From Parapedobacter sp042666505 (GTDB lineage Bacteria; Bacteroidota; Bacteroidia; Sphingobacteriales; Sphingobacteriaceae): DNA of 64,000 nucleotides. How positions within the stretch are numbered: the first letter of the stretch is position 1; every line of letters starts with the position of its first letter. The position numbers and the translations under genes are program-made. Below, one piece after another: positions 33,018 to 42,007 of this stretch. The stretch is taken from the NCBI RefSeq assembly GCF_042666505.1, contig NZ_JBHTDN010000001.1:248001-312000 (forward strand). The letters are read 5' to 3'. The notes beneath the pieces are model-generated. The model was not told the DNA's origin and ran no database searches. It was given only the letters and a program-made list of their open reading frames with translations.

Positions 33018-34514
33018 ATGCCACTATCAGTAATCAGAAAAGAGAGAATATTTGAGCCGGATTCCAGCCGGGTCATTACGCGGTTTTTATACGCAGGAGA
33101 AGAGCGGGCCAAGCGGTTAGTTATGGCGGTAATGGATCTTCCTGACAGCAGGCAACGCGAGCTGCTCGATCAGGTATTACGTAAATACTCAAAACGTCAT
33201 CGGAGCATCCAGAAAATATTTGCCAACCATTTCAAACGCCTGCATTCCATCATGGAACTGATGGAAATTGAACATATCAAACTACCCGAACATACGAAGC
33301 TGCTTATCGGGGCATATTTTACCATGGAATATTCCATCGAGGCGGCCGCTTTTTTTAATCCATCCATTATTGAGCACCCCGATCAGACCTCGCTCACGCC
33401 GGGTCAGAAGCGGATCATCATCAGCTTCCGGGCAACCGGTGAAGGACATATCTCCTCTATTGTTTTCAGACAGGGGGTGCTTGAACGCAACATGGATATC
33501 GACGTTGAGCCGCCCGGTAAGATGCTTGAAGTGCCGGAACATGTAAAAAACCACACCTACCACAAAAAAGCCTTTCTACGTAAATTGAGAGAAATGTGGA
33601 GCGATAGTGGCTACCGTAACGACGAAGCATACGAGATCATCAGCGATCAATTGCATGACACATTTACGTATGAAGAATTGAAACAGGCATTGAAGGAAGT
33701 GCAGGTGAAGCTGGAGCCCCGGCAGGAAAATCTTGCATTTCTTCAGGAAGTACGGTGGCTGGCATCGTCCCATTATGAAATGACCTTTTCTGCGGATACC
33801 TCGGTTTGCGAACGGGTAATTTTCCCGATTGCCGACACGGAAAAAAACGGCATAGAAGATGCGCGGTTTGTCCGGTTTATCGGGGATAAGGGAGACGTCA
33901 CGTATTACGCCACCTACACGGCTTACGACGGGATATCCATCCTGCCGAAATTGTTGATGACCAAGGATTTCCGGCACTTTCAGGTGATGCCGCTGCATGG
34001 CTATATTGCGCAAAACAAGGGCATGGCACTGTTCCCCCGCAAAATCAATGGCAAATACGCCATGCTATGCCGGATAGATGGGGTAAACAACTACATCGCG
34101 TATTCCGATTCAGTCAATGTATGGCGTGAGGCCAAATTAATCCAGACCCCGAGTCAGCCCTGGGAACTGGTACAGATGGGGAACTGCGGCTCCCCGCTGG
34201 AAACCGAGGCAGGATGGCTGGTGCTCACCCACGGCGTTGGCCCAATGAGGGAGTATGTGCTGGGGGCGTCGCTGTTGGATTTGGAAAATCCCGACCGCGA
34301 GATCGGTCGGCTGAAACACCCGCTGCTGGTACCTAACCGAAAGGAGCGGGAAGGCTATGTTCCGAATGTCGTATATTCCTGCGGTGCTTACATTCATCAC
34401 GGGCAACTGTTCATTCCGTACGCTATGTCAGATTATGCATCTACCTATGCAGCGGTTGACCTTAATGAGTTGCTGGATGAGCTGCTCAAGAGTGGGCCAT
34501 CCTCAACGAGCTAA
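33018..34514 (+). CDS. GH130-type glycoside phosphorylase with N-terminal helical extension
   Basis: A cytoplasmic protein of 498 aa. The C-terminal two thirds (about 230-490) is a five-bladed propeller of the GH130 group, whose known members phosphorolyse beta-mannosides. GIEDARF (Asp near residue 281, matching the general acid), NCGSPLETE, VLTHGVGPMREYVLGA and YVPNVVYSCG are visible. The first 200 or so residues are mostly helical (for example DSRQRELLDQVLRKYSKRHRSIQKIF) and not part of the usual domain. The ATG at 33018 is preferred to the TTG at 33009. It converges on, and overlaps by 12 nt, a two-gene glycosyltransferase unit. The substrate is unknown; a mannoside is inferred. Confidence 0.82.
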   Translation: MPLSVIRKERIFEPDSSRVITRFLYAGEERAKRLVMAVMDLPDSRQRELLDQVLRKYSKRHRSIQKIFANHFKRLHSIMELMEIEHIKLPEHTKLLIGAYFTMEYSIEAAAFFNPSIIEHPDQTSLTPGQKRIIISFRATGEGHISSIVFRQGVLERNMDIDVEPPGKMLEVPEHVKNHTYHKKAFLRKLREMWSDSGYRNDEAYEIISDQLHDTFTYEELKQALKEVQVKLEPRQENLAFLQEVRWLASSHYEMTFSADTSVCERVIFPIADTEKNGIEDARFVRFIGDKGDVTYYATYTAYDGISILPKLLMTKDFRHFQVMPLHGYIAQNKGMALFPRKINGKYAMLCRIDGVNNYIAYSDSVNVWREAKLIQTPSQPWELVQMGNCGSPLETEAGWLVLTHGVGPMREYVLGASLLDLENPDREIGRLKHPLLVPNRKEREGYVPNVVYSCGAYIHHGQLFIPYAMSDYASTYAAVDLNELLDELLKSGPSSTS

Positions 34515-35513
34515 CACCTGCTCGTACACACGGATATAGTCGTCTACCATCCGATCCTGCGAAAATCGATCTCTGGCATACTGGGCACAGTGTGCCCGGG
34601 AAATCGATGGAAGTTTATCAAGCAACGGAATGACATCATTCACACGGGAAGTGAGAAACCCCGTTTCTCCGTGCGTGATCAACTCCGGCATGGCACCCCG
34701 ATTGAATGCAATAACCGGGGTGCCGCAGAGCAGGGATTCCGCGACGCTTAATCCGAAAGGTTCCTCGAAAGAAATGAGGTGCAGCAACGCCGCTGCATTG
34801 CCCAATAACCTATTACGCTCCTCGGGGCCGACGTTGCCGACGTATTGAATTTGAATGCCGTCAATATACGGAGATACCGCTGTCTCAAAATAGCGCTGAT
34901 CCTGCACAAGCCCGGCTAAGATAAGCCGTCTGCCAGAACGTTTGGCTACTTCGATAGCTCGATGCGCTCCTTTTTCAGGGTGTATGCGCCCGAAGTATAG
35001 CAGGTAGTCGCTCGGGTACTTGACCATGTTGAATTGCGAAATATCAATGCCGTTGTACACCGTAGCGATGTAAGTTAGTTCTGGCGACCGATCTGCGTGG
35101 CTGATGGATACATAGGCGCACGTGTCGTCGTATTTTTTATAAACAGGAATGATCTTCGGCGACGAAAACCCGTGAATCGTAGTAACCATGGGCGTGGAGA
35201 TCAGCCGCGAAAATGAAAGCGGAAGAAAGTCAAAGTGATTATGAATGAGATCAAATTCATCTGCGCTTTCCATCACTTGACTGATGTGCAAGGATTCTTC
35301 CACTTTCGGATCCAAGTCGGGGTCTTCGGCGTATCCCCGAGGCGTGCTGTAACGGAGACGCGCCTCCGTTAGGGAATCGGCCGTAGCAAATAACGTGACA
35401 TCGAATCCACGCTTCACCAATCCCTCGGTGAGCGTGGACGCTATCTGTTCCCAGGGACCGTATTTACGAGGAGGCGTCCGCCAGGCTATGGGAGCTAATA
35501 TCGCTATTCTCAT
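34503..35513 (-). CDS. Glycosyltransferase family 4
   Basis: A 336-aa GT-B retaining glycosyltransferase, cytoplasmic. It starts MRIAILAPIAWRTPPRKYGPWEQ, with the acceptor-binding loop typical of GT4. The donor-binding half has YFGRIHPEKGAHRAIEVAKRSG and the EX7E region EEPFGLSVAESLLCGTPVIAF. The start overlaps the end of the larger upstream glycosyltransferase gene by 50 nt, so the two are surely co-transcribed. Together with the facing GH130-like gene it forms a glycan synthesis and recycling module. Donor and product are not known. Confidence 0.88.
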   Translation of the reverse strand: MRIAILAPIAWRTPPRKYGPWEQIASTLTEGLVKRGFDVTLFATADSLTEARLRYSTPRGYAEDPDLDPKVEESLHISQVMESADEFDLIHNHFDFLPLSFSRLISTPMVTTIHGFSSPKIIPVYKKYDDTCAYVSISHADRSPELTYIATVYNGIDISQFNMVKYPSDYLLYFGRIHPEKGAHRAIEVAKRSGRRLILAGLVQDQRYFETAVSPYIDGIQIQYVGNVGPEERNRLLGNAAALLHLISFEEPFGLSVAESLLCGTPVIAFNRGAMPELITHGETGFLTSRVNDVIPLLDKLPSISRAHCAQYARDRFSQDRMVDDYIRVYEQVLAR

Positions 35514-37761
35514 CGTTTTCTTTGTCGAGTGGTATTAAGCGGTTTGCGGGTTTTTCAAACGTCTGCTGCACAGCAAGGTACGAAATCAAGTAGGCAAGCG
35601 TGCTTTCCGCACCCTGGTTGCGATTTACACCGTCCTTTCCCAGTCCATCGCAACATCCGCCGGTTTCAAAGTCATACAGGCTCATCCGCAGGTCATTTTC
35701 GCCCAAAAACCACATAAATGCGGTATAAACGGATCGCAGGTAATGGGGCGCTCCGGTATCGTTATAGGCTTGAAGAAATAACAATACCGTAGCCATGGCA
35801 TCGATAGGTTGCTGATCGAACTTAGCGATCGTCCCGTTCTGTTTGAACCAGCCTTCGTTTCCCACTAAGCTCAGGTGACCGCGTTGCATGGTGTGTTTTT
35901 CAAGAAAAGCCAGGCTTTCAAATCCCACACGGCGGAATGAATCGTTATTCAACAGGTCGCCCGCCCGCAGCATCGCTAGCGGCAACAACGCGTTGTCATA
36001 AGCCAGTAACGATTCGTACCAGTGCCAATCGTCACGTCGGTACACGTCGTATTCCTGATGCAGTCGCAATGCGAGTCGATGTGTCAATTCCATCATGCCA
36101 TCATCCGTGGGATGACTTTTGAGATAGTGATATAGCCCCAGGATGGTATTGGCAATGCTTCGGATGGATTGCAGTCGCTCAAATTGGGGAACCGCCTTGA
36201 AAAAAATCTGGCGGGCCACTTGAAAGTAGGCGTCTTTCGGCGCATGCGCCATGGCATAGCCGATCGCCCAGATCGCCCTGCCAAATGCGTCCTCCGTCCC
36301 CACGTCATCCAGAAACTTACGGTCGAAGCCCATGAAATTCCGGAAGGTGCCGTCGTCGTTCTGCGCGTAGTGGATATAGGCCAGATACGTCGGGATGTAA
36401 CGCAATGCGGTTTCGTCCTTCGCTCTGCGGTACGCCATCAGCGCCATTAATAGAGCCCGTGCATTGTCGTCCAGGCAGTACCCCTCGTGGTAATTGGGAA
36501 TGCCATAGGTAGCATGTTGAAAAATCCCCGTACTGTCGGTGAGCCGCGCTACGTGGTCCAATCGCAACGGAGGTAAAATGCTGCGGTCAAACGCGGGATC
36601 TTTTTTCGGCGGTTTGACGGGATTTTGTAGCCTGTTTTCTTCAAAAAGTGAATGGTAAATTCCGCCGATTTTGGGCCAGGTAATGGTACTGCCGAACTCG
36701 GCCGCTTTTAATCGCATCTGTTGAAGTTTCTCCGGTCGGTTGAATAGATCGATTAACGTCTCGGACAGCCCCCGATGATCGGCAAAATCGACCAACGCAC
36801 CCCGGCCATCCGCAAGCAATTCCGTTGCGTGCCAATAGGGGGTTGAGACAACAGCGGAACCTACGCCGAGCGCATAGGAAAGCGTTCCACTGGTGATTTG
36901 CACTTCGTTCAGGTAGGGGGTGATGTAAATGTCGGATGCGATGAGGTATTTGAACAAGTTCTCCTGCGATGCATATTCGTTTATGAAGACCACATGGGGC
37001 TCAAGTTCCAGTTTCTGAACCAAGCGATGCAGGAAAAGTCGGTATTCTTCGCCCGAGTGTTTAATGACATTTGGATGGGTTTTACCAAGAACAACATAAA
37101 CGACATCCGGATGCTGCGCCACGATACCCGGCAGGGCGGAAATGACGGTTTCAATTCCCTTGTTACGGCCAATGAATCCAAACGTCAATAGTAATTTCTT
37201 GTCGGCAAAGCCCAGTTCCTTCCTAACCCAGGCTCGGTCGTAACGGATGTCGGGAACCCCATGGTGTATGACGGAAATCTTATCTGGCGGAATGGAATAT
37301 ACGTCCCGTAAAAGTTCTACGGCTTTATGGGCCATCACCACGATCCGCTGCGAGAGTTTGTTGATTTCGCTGATGATATACAGCTCATTGTACGACGGCT
37401 TTTTAAGTACGGTGTGAAGCGTAGTAATCACCGGGACTTCCAGGCTATGCAGCAATGAAAGAACGTACACGCCATTTTGCCCGCCAAACAGGCCATACTC
37501 GTGTTGGACTATGCAGACATCAACGTTGTTCCGGTTAATAAATTCCGCGGCCTTCAGATAGGTGTCGTGGTCATCTTGACGAATGACAAACTGCACTTCC
37601 GGCGGATATCGGTATTCACATCCCGGATCGTTGATCGCCACAACGAAGCTTTCCGAATAATCGACGTGCTGTAGGAGTAATGAATCGAATAGATTTTTTG
37701 AGAATGAACCGATTCCGCATTGCCGCGGTCGGTAGGTGCTGATTAACGCAATCTTCATCAT
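35464..37761 (-). CDS. GT4 glycosyltransferase fused to an alpha-helical C-terminal domain
   Basis: A two-domain protein of 765 aa. Residues about 1-375 are a GT4 glycosyltransferase (LISTYRPRQCGIGSFSKNL, VQHEYGLFGGQNG, TFGFIGRNKGIETVI, and the donor region GTLSYALGVGSAVVSTPYWHATELLADGRG). Residues about 395-765 are a largely helical domain rich in aromatic residues (NYHEGYCLDDNARALLMAL, NEGWFKQNGTIAKFDQQPIDAMA), which looks like an (alpha/alpha)6 barrel as in epimerases and some glycosidases. The fusion may build and trim or sense the same glycan. The short acidic C-terminus overlaps the next gene by 50 nt. Confidence 0.82.
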   Translation of the reverse strand: MMKIALISTYRPRQCGIGSFSKNLFDSLLLQHVDYSESFVVAINDPGCEYRYPPEVQFVIRQDDHDTYLKAAEFINRNNVDVCIVQHEYGLFGGQNGVYVLSLLHSLEVPVITTLHTVLKKPSYNELYIISEINKLSQRIVVMAHKAVELLRDVYSIPPDKISVIHHGVPDIRYDRAWVRKELGFADKKLLLTFGFIGRNKGIETVISALPGIVAQHPDVVYVVLGKTHPNVIKHSGEEYRLFLHRLVQKLELEPHVVFINEYASQENLFKYLIASDIYITPYLNEVQITSGTLSYALGVGSAVVSTPYWHATELLADGRGALVDFADHRGLSETLIDLFNRPEKLQQMRLKAAEFGSTITWPKIGGIYHSLFEENRLQNPVKPPKKDPAFDRSILPPLRLDHVARLTDSTGIFQHATYGIPNYHEGYCLDDNARALLMALMAYRRAKDETALRYIPTYLAYIHYAQNDDGTFRNFMGFDRKFLDDVGTEDAFGRAIWAIGYAMAHAPKDAYFQVARQIFFKAVPQFERLQSIRSIANTILGLYHYLKSHPTDDGMMELTHRLALRLHQEYDVYRRDDWHWYESLLAYDNALLPLAMLRAGDLLNNDSFRRVGFESLAFLEKHTMQRGHLSLVGNEGWFKQNGTIAKFDQQPIDAMATVLLFLQAYNDTGAPHYLRSVYTAFMWFLGENDLRMSLYDFETGGCCDGLGKDGVNRNQGAESTLAYLISYLAVQQTFEKPANRLIPLDKENDENSDISSHSLADASS

Positions 37762-37913
37762 TTTCTGGTTATGGTAAACTTAACTCGTTACTAAAAAACC
37801 TATGAACACCAAATTAGTTTCGACAACTACCAAAACTGACAAAAATTCAGTCGATTAAATGTTTTTCTTGAAATAAACGAACGATTTACCATTGGCGAAG
37901 ACCATGCCAAACC

Positions 37914-37936
37914 AAAAAGCCGCCCAAAGGGCGGCT
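37914..37936 (-). terminator. Rho-independent terminator of the OmpH-like gene
   Basis: On the minus strand, AGCCGCCC pairs with GGGCGGCT (37918-37936) around a 3-nt loop and is followed by five T (37918-37914). Confidence 0.85.
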
Positions 37937-37963
37937 GCTGAAAGTGCCGAATGGTGGCTATGC

Positions 37964-38587
37964 CTATTTTTTCTCTTTTGCGTATTCCGCGTTCAATGCG
38001 GCAAGCACCTCCTTGGTAATCTCCAGACTTTCGTCTGCATAGAGCACCGCGGGATTGGAGGCCGAGTAAGTCAATACGAGTTTGTACCCGTTTTCTTTTG
38101 CGTGTTTCTTTAAATAGTCCGTAATTTTGGAATAGAGCTTTTCATTTTCCGAAGCCTCCTCCTGAGCGAAGGATGTGCTGGCATTCTGGTTATGGCGCGC
38201 CAGTTCGTCCTGCTTGCGGGCAAGCCGCTCTTCGGTGCTTTGACGGTCGGCGGCACTCATGGTCGGCGCCTTTTGTTGGTAGTCGGCTACCTCACGCTGG
38301 AATGCATTACTGCGCGACTGAAGGTCAGCTTGTGCTTTTTTCGCTTTCTCTTCCAGTTTTACCCGTACATCTTTAAAATACTCATATTTTTCAAGAAGGG
38401 TGTCTGCGTTTACATAGACGATTTTCTCAACGTTCGCTTGCGTGGAATCGCCCGCTGCTGATGTTGTGGACGGCTTCGTCCCTTGGTTGTTGCAAGATAC
38501 CACGGCCGCTGCCAGCAACACACATATTCCAGCCTTTGCAAGAAAGGCAAATGCATTGTTCATGTTTTTTGTGATCATTTTTTTCAT
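37964..38587 (-). CDS. OmpH/Skp-like periplasmic chaperone, predicted lipoprotein
   Basis: A 207-aa member of the OmpH/Skp family, which chaperones outer-membrane proteins in the periplasm. The N-terminal signal ends in AAAVVSC, a lipobox, so unlike classical Skp it is probably lipid-anchored. KIVYVNADTLLEKYEYFKDVRVKLEEKAKKAQADLQ begins the long Lys/Glu/Gln-rich helical coil, and GYKLVLTYSASNPAVLYADESLEITKEVLAALN is the typical C-terminal core. Start codons at 38587, 38578 and 38563 are all possible. It has its own terminator and is divergent from gyrB. Confidence 0.88.
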   Translation of the reverse strand: MKKMITKNMNNAFAFLAKAGICVLLAAAVVSCNNQGTKPSTTSAAGDSTQANVEKIVYVNADTLLEKYEYFKDVRVKLEEKAKKAQADLQSRSNAFQREVADYQQKAPTMSAADRQSTEERLARKQDELARHNQNASTSFAQEEASENEKLYSKITDYLKKHAKENGYKLVLTYSASNPAVLYADESLEITKEVLAALNAEYAKEKK

Positions 38588-38806
38588 ACAAAGCGCAAAC
38601 CTACTATAAAAATCCCATATTCCTGCACTAATTTTTTGAAAGATTGATGGGATGCCGATTGCCGGAGATTCGATCGCGATCTGCTGATTTCCCGATACAT
38701 CGGCTCCTTCTGGCCCTTCGCCACGACGCGGTTAATATCGGTCAATCCGTACGATATCCGCGCTGAATAGCGTACTAAATCTATTTCATTTCTCCAGCAT
38801 TTTTTG

Positions 38807-38814
38807 TATCTTTG
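38807..38814 (+). promoter_or_regulatory. Predicted gyrB -7 box
   Basis: TATCTTTG matches TAnnTTTG, 22 nt before the gyrB ATG. The -33 element (ATTT near 38783) is weak. Transcription would start near 38820. Confidence 0.6.
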
Positions 38815-38836
38815 GGCACCGAATTTAACAACAGTA

Positions 38837-40795
38837 ATGAGCGAAGAAAACAAGAATAAATCAACTTATTCCGCAGATAATATACAGGTATTGGAAGGAT
38901 TGGAGGCCGTTCGCAAACGGCCTTCCATGTATATCGGTGATACCGGTGTCAAGGGCTTGCATCACTTGGTATACGAAGTGGTGGATAACTCAATCGACGA
39001 AGCGGTTGCAGGGTATTGCGACGACATTCAGGTTGTTATTCACAAAGATAACTCTATTACCGTGGAAGATAACGGGCGGGGTATCCCAACCGGCATCAAT
39101 AAGAAAGAAAATAAGTCGGCCCTGGAACTCGTAATGACTGTGCTCCATGCAGGCGGTAAGTTTGACAAAGACACCTATAAAGTTTCCGGCGGTTTGCACG
39201 GTGTTGGGGTGTCCTGCGTCAACGCGCTGTCTACGGTACTGATAGCGGAAGTACACCGCGAGGGAAAGGTATTCATGCAGGAGTATCACAAGGGAAAGCC
39301 ACAATACGACGTAAAGGCCATCGGTGAAAGCAGTCGGACCGGAACGAAAGTAACCTTTCACCCCGACCCTGAAATATTCACGACGACCACGGTCTATAAC
39401 TACGATACGCTGGCCAGTCGTCTGCGCGAATTGGCATTTCTTAATAAGGGTATACGACTTACCCTGACGGACGAACGGGAGGAGCAAGCAGACGGCTCCC
39501 TAATGAACGACGTGTTCTTTTCAGAAGGTGGATTAAGGGAGTTCGTAAAATACCTCGACGGGACCCGGCAACCGCTCATTCCGGAGCCGATTCACGTGGA
39601 AGGTATCAAACAGGGCATTCCTGTTGAGTTAGCGTTGCAATACAACGATACGTACTCCGAAAATGTGCATTCCTATGTAAATAACATCAATACGATAGAG
39701 GGCGGTACGCACGTAGCCGGCTTCCGCAGGGGATTAACCCGTACGTTGAAAGCGTATGCCGACAAGTCGGGACTGCTAAAGAATATGAAGGTGGAGATTA
39801 CGGGCGACGACTTCCGCGAGGGCCTCACTGCGGTAATTTCAGTGAAGGTGGCTGAGCCGCAATTTGAAGGGCAGACCAAGACGAAATTGGGGAACAACGA
39901 GGTCATGGGAGCGGTGGATATGGCGGTTGGTGAGATTCTTGCCAATTACCTCGAAGAAAATCCGAAGGAAGCCAAGGCCATCGTACAGAAAGTGATCATT
40001 GCTGCACAAGCACGGGCCGCAGCAAGGAAGGCCCGCGATATGGTCCAACGGAAAAACGTAATGGGAGGAAGTGGCCTCCCCGGAAAATTGGCCGACTGCT
40101 CCAATAACGACCCGACCAAGTGCGAAATATACCTTGTGGAAGGGGATTCCGCTGGCGGAACGGCTAAACAGGGCCGTGACCGTGAGTTTCAGGCTATTTT
40201 GCCGCTTCGTGGTAAAATCCTTAACGTGGAAAAAGCCATGGAGCATAAAATCTACGAAAACGAGGAAATCAAGAATATGTTTACGGCATTGGGCGTGAGT
40301 ATCGGTACCGAAGATGATGCCAAAGCGTTGAACCTCGATAAACTTCGCTACCACCGGGTAATCATCATGACGGATGCTGACGTCGACGGTTCGCATATCA
40401 CGACGTTGATCCTTACGTTCTACTTCCGTTATATGAAAGAGCTCATCGAGAACGGATATGTATACATCGCAACCCCGCCTTTATATCTCGTCAAGAAAGG
40501 AAAGGAGCAGCAGTATGCCTGGAACGATGACCAACGTGATGCAGCGATACAGCGCCTCAAAGGGAGCGGCAAAGAAGACAGCGTGCACGTACAGCGATAC
40601 AAAGGTCTCGGTGAAATGAACGCGGAGCAGCTTTGGGACACCACGATGAATCCTGAGACACGCACGCTTCGGCAGGTAACCATAGAGAATGCAGCCGAAT
40701 GTGACCGGATCTTTTCGATGCTGATGGGCGACGAAGTAGCGCCACGGCGTGAATTTATCGAACGTAACGCCAAATACGCAAAGATCGACACGTAA
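38837..40795 (+). CDS. gyrB: DNA gyrase subunit B
   Basis: ATPase subunit of DNA gyrase, which introduces negative supercoils with GyrA. The ATG at 38837 gives 652 aa; the upstream open frame crosses the promoter and is not used. The GHKL ATPase region (EVVDNSIDEAVAG, DNGRGIPTGI, HAGGKFD, GLHGVGVSCVNAL), the transducer, the Toprim motifs (YLVEGDSAGGTAKQGRD, DADVDGSHI) and the C-terminal RYKGLGEMNAEQLWDTTM segment are all present. It is monocistronic, and gyrA and dnaA are not in the window. Confidence 0.97.
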   Translation: MSEENKNKSTYSADNIQVLEGLEAVRKRPSMYIGDTGVKGLHHLVYEVVDNSIDEAVAGYCDDIQVVIHKDNSITVEDNGRGIPTGINKKENKSALELVMTVLHAGGKFDKDTYKVSGGLHGVGVSCVNALSTVLIAEVHREGKVFMQEYHKGKPQYDVKAIGESSRTGTKVTFHPDPEIFTTTTVYNYDTLASRLRELAFLNKGIRLTLTDEREEQADGSLMNDVFFSEGGLREFVKYLDGTRQPLIPEPIHVEGIKQGIPVELALQYNDTYSENVHSYVNNINTIEGGTHVAGFRRGLTRTLKAYADKSGLLKNMKVEITGDDFREGLTAVISVKVAEPQFEGQTKTKLGNNEVMGAVDMAVGEILANYLEENPKEAKAIVQKVIIAAQARAAARKARDMVQRKNVMGGSGLPGKLADCSNNDPTKCEIYLVEGDSAGGTAKQGRDREFQAILPLRGKILNVEKAMEHKIYENEEIKNMFTALGVSIGTEDDAKALNLDKLRYHRVIIMTDADVDGSHITTLILTFYFRYMKELIENGYVYIATPPLYLVKKGKEQQYAWNDDQRDAAIQRLKGSGKEDSVHVQRYKGLGEMNAEQLWDTTMNPETRTLRQVTIENAAECDRIFSMLMGDEVAPRREFIERNAKYAKIDT

Positions 40796-40803
40796 TCATT
40801 GTT

Positions 40804-40845
40804 GGTTATCAGCTTTCACCGTTCGACCGCTGAAAGCTGATAACC
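40804..40845. repeat. Perfect 15-nt inverted repeat after gyrB
   Basis: GGTTATCAGCTTTCA (40804-40818) pairs with TGAAAGCTGATAACC (40831-40845) around a 12-nt loop, between the convergent gyrB and araC-type genes. No T tract follows, so it is not a standard terminator. The arm contains AGCTGATAAC, which is also found upstream of ftsW. Confidence 0.55.
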
Positions 40846-40865
40846 GACCATCTAAGCCGATGGAC

Positions 40866-41756
40866 TTACCCCACAGCGGGTAACTGCCGGTTAAAAAGAT
40901 ACTTCTTTTTGTATTCCAGGGGCGTCATGTCGGTGACTTTTTTGAAGTGGCGGTAGAAATTGGAAACATTGTTGAATCCACATTCAAAGCAAATAACTTC
41001 CGTCGGCAGTATGTCCTCCACCAAGAGCCTGCACGCGTGGCTGATGCGTATTTCGATGAGGAAATCGTAATACGTTTTTTTGGTCATCAATTTGAAATAG
41101 CGACAGAACGAGGTGACACTCAGGTTCGCTATGGAAGCGATCTCTTCCAGGCTAATTTCTTTCTTGTAGTTGCTCAGGGTGTACGTGCAAACTTTGTTAA
41201 TACGTACCGCATCCATTTCATTGGATTTATAAAACGCATGAGCAGAGGCCATCGAAGTATATTCTTCCGATTCTGCAACCGTTTTGAGAATGGACAAAAG
41301 GATAATCAGTCGCTCCATATCCGTAGCCGCGGTAGCTTTATGCATGAGTTCGATGAGCTTAACCCGGCTTCTTCCGCTAAATTTCATCCCTTTCCGGGCT
41401 TTCTCAAACAGCTTGGGGACCAAATATGTTTCCGGTAAATTCAGGAAATCCCGACCGAGGCAGTCGGGTAGAAAATGGATTACGATTGCCTCAACTTTGC
41501 GCTCCGAATGACGTTGGTAATACTCTTCGTTGCATTGCCACATGTGGGGGAGGTTACTGCCAAGCAGTAATACTTCGCCCTCGGAAAAGTTGCCGATATT
41601 ATCACCGATAAAACGTACACCTTTACCCCGTATAACGTGGTGAAGTTCCAATTCCGGATGATAATGCCAAAGTGATCCAAAGTTTGGCTGCACGTCGTGC
41701 CGTACGCTGAAGGACGATTGGATTTGAGTCGGTACCTTATGAAAAAGCGGTTTCAT
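40866..41756 (-). CDS. AraC family transcriptional regulator of the adjacent pentose operon
   Basis: A 296-aa AraC/XylS regulator. The N-terminal half is a cupin sugar-sensing domain (LWHYHPELELHHVIRGKGVRFIGDNIG). The C-terminal 100 residues hold two helix-turn-helix motifs (SLEEIASIANLSVTSFCRYFK and the GFNNVSNFYRHFKKVTDMTPLEYKKKY signature). It is divergent from the isomerase-kinase-symporter operon and very probably controls it in response to the pentose or its derivative. A 9-nt inverted repeat just upstream of its start is a candidate operator. Confidence 0.9.
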   Translation of the reverse strand: MKPLFHKVPTQIQSSFSVRHDVQPNFGSLWHYHPELELHHVIRGKGVRFIGDNIGNFSEGEVLLLGSNLPHMWQCNEEYYQRHSERKVEAIVIHFLPDCLGRDFLNLPETYLVPKLFEKARKGMKFSGRSRVKLIELMHKATAATDMERLIILLSILKTVAESEEYTSMASAHAFYKSNEMDAVRINKVCTYTLSNYKKEISLEEIASIANLSVTSFCRYFKLMTKKTYYDFLIEIRISHACRLLVEDILPTEVICFECGFNNVSNFYRHFKKVTDMTPLEYKKKYLFNRQLPAVG

Positions 41757-41774
41757 AGTTCATAATCGTTATTT

Positions 41775-41801
41775 TTCCTTTTCTTGGTGATGGAAAAGGA
41801 A
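41775..41801. promoter_or_regulatory. Candidate operator upstream of the AraC-type gene
   Basis: TTCCTTTTC (41775-41783) and GAAAAGGAA (41793-41801) form a perfect inverted repeat with a 9-nt centre, 19 nt before the regulator's ATG. The remaining gap to the isomerase gene (41802-42007) is AT-rich and contains a partial -7 box CACCTTTG near 41950. Confidence 0.45.
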
Positions 41802-42007
41802 GGGTTTATAATTTGTTTGACTCCGTACTTGAAATATCTTATTCCATCGTGAGTACTAAATTATGTAATAGAAATCCGATCTCCAAGGAAATGATAAGAT
41901 TGTACAATAAGAAGGCAATAAATTCCAATAATCGGCTGCCGTTTCGCCACACCTTTGTACCATGCCGGTTCACATATCCGGCTATGAATTTGTAAACCCA
42001 CAGACCC

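Noticed and set aside
39839..40396. A 185-codon minus-strand frame inside gyrB
   Set aside because: gyrB is complete and conserved through this stretch; the antisense frame resembles nothing.
40804..40845. Terminator for gyrB
   Set aside because: The stem is perfect, but there is no T tract on either side; listed as an inverted repeat instead.
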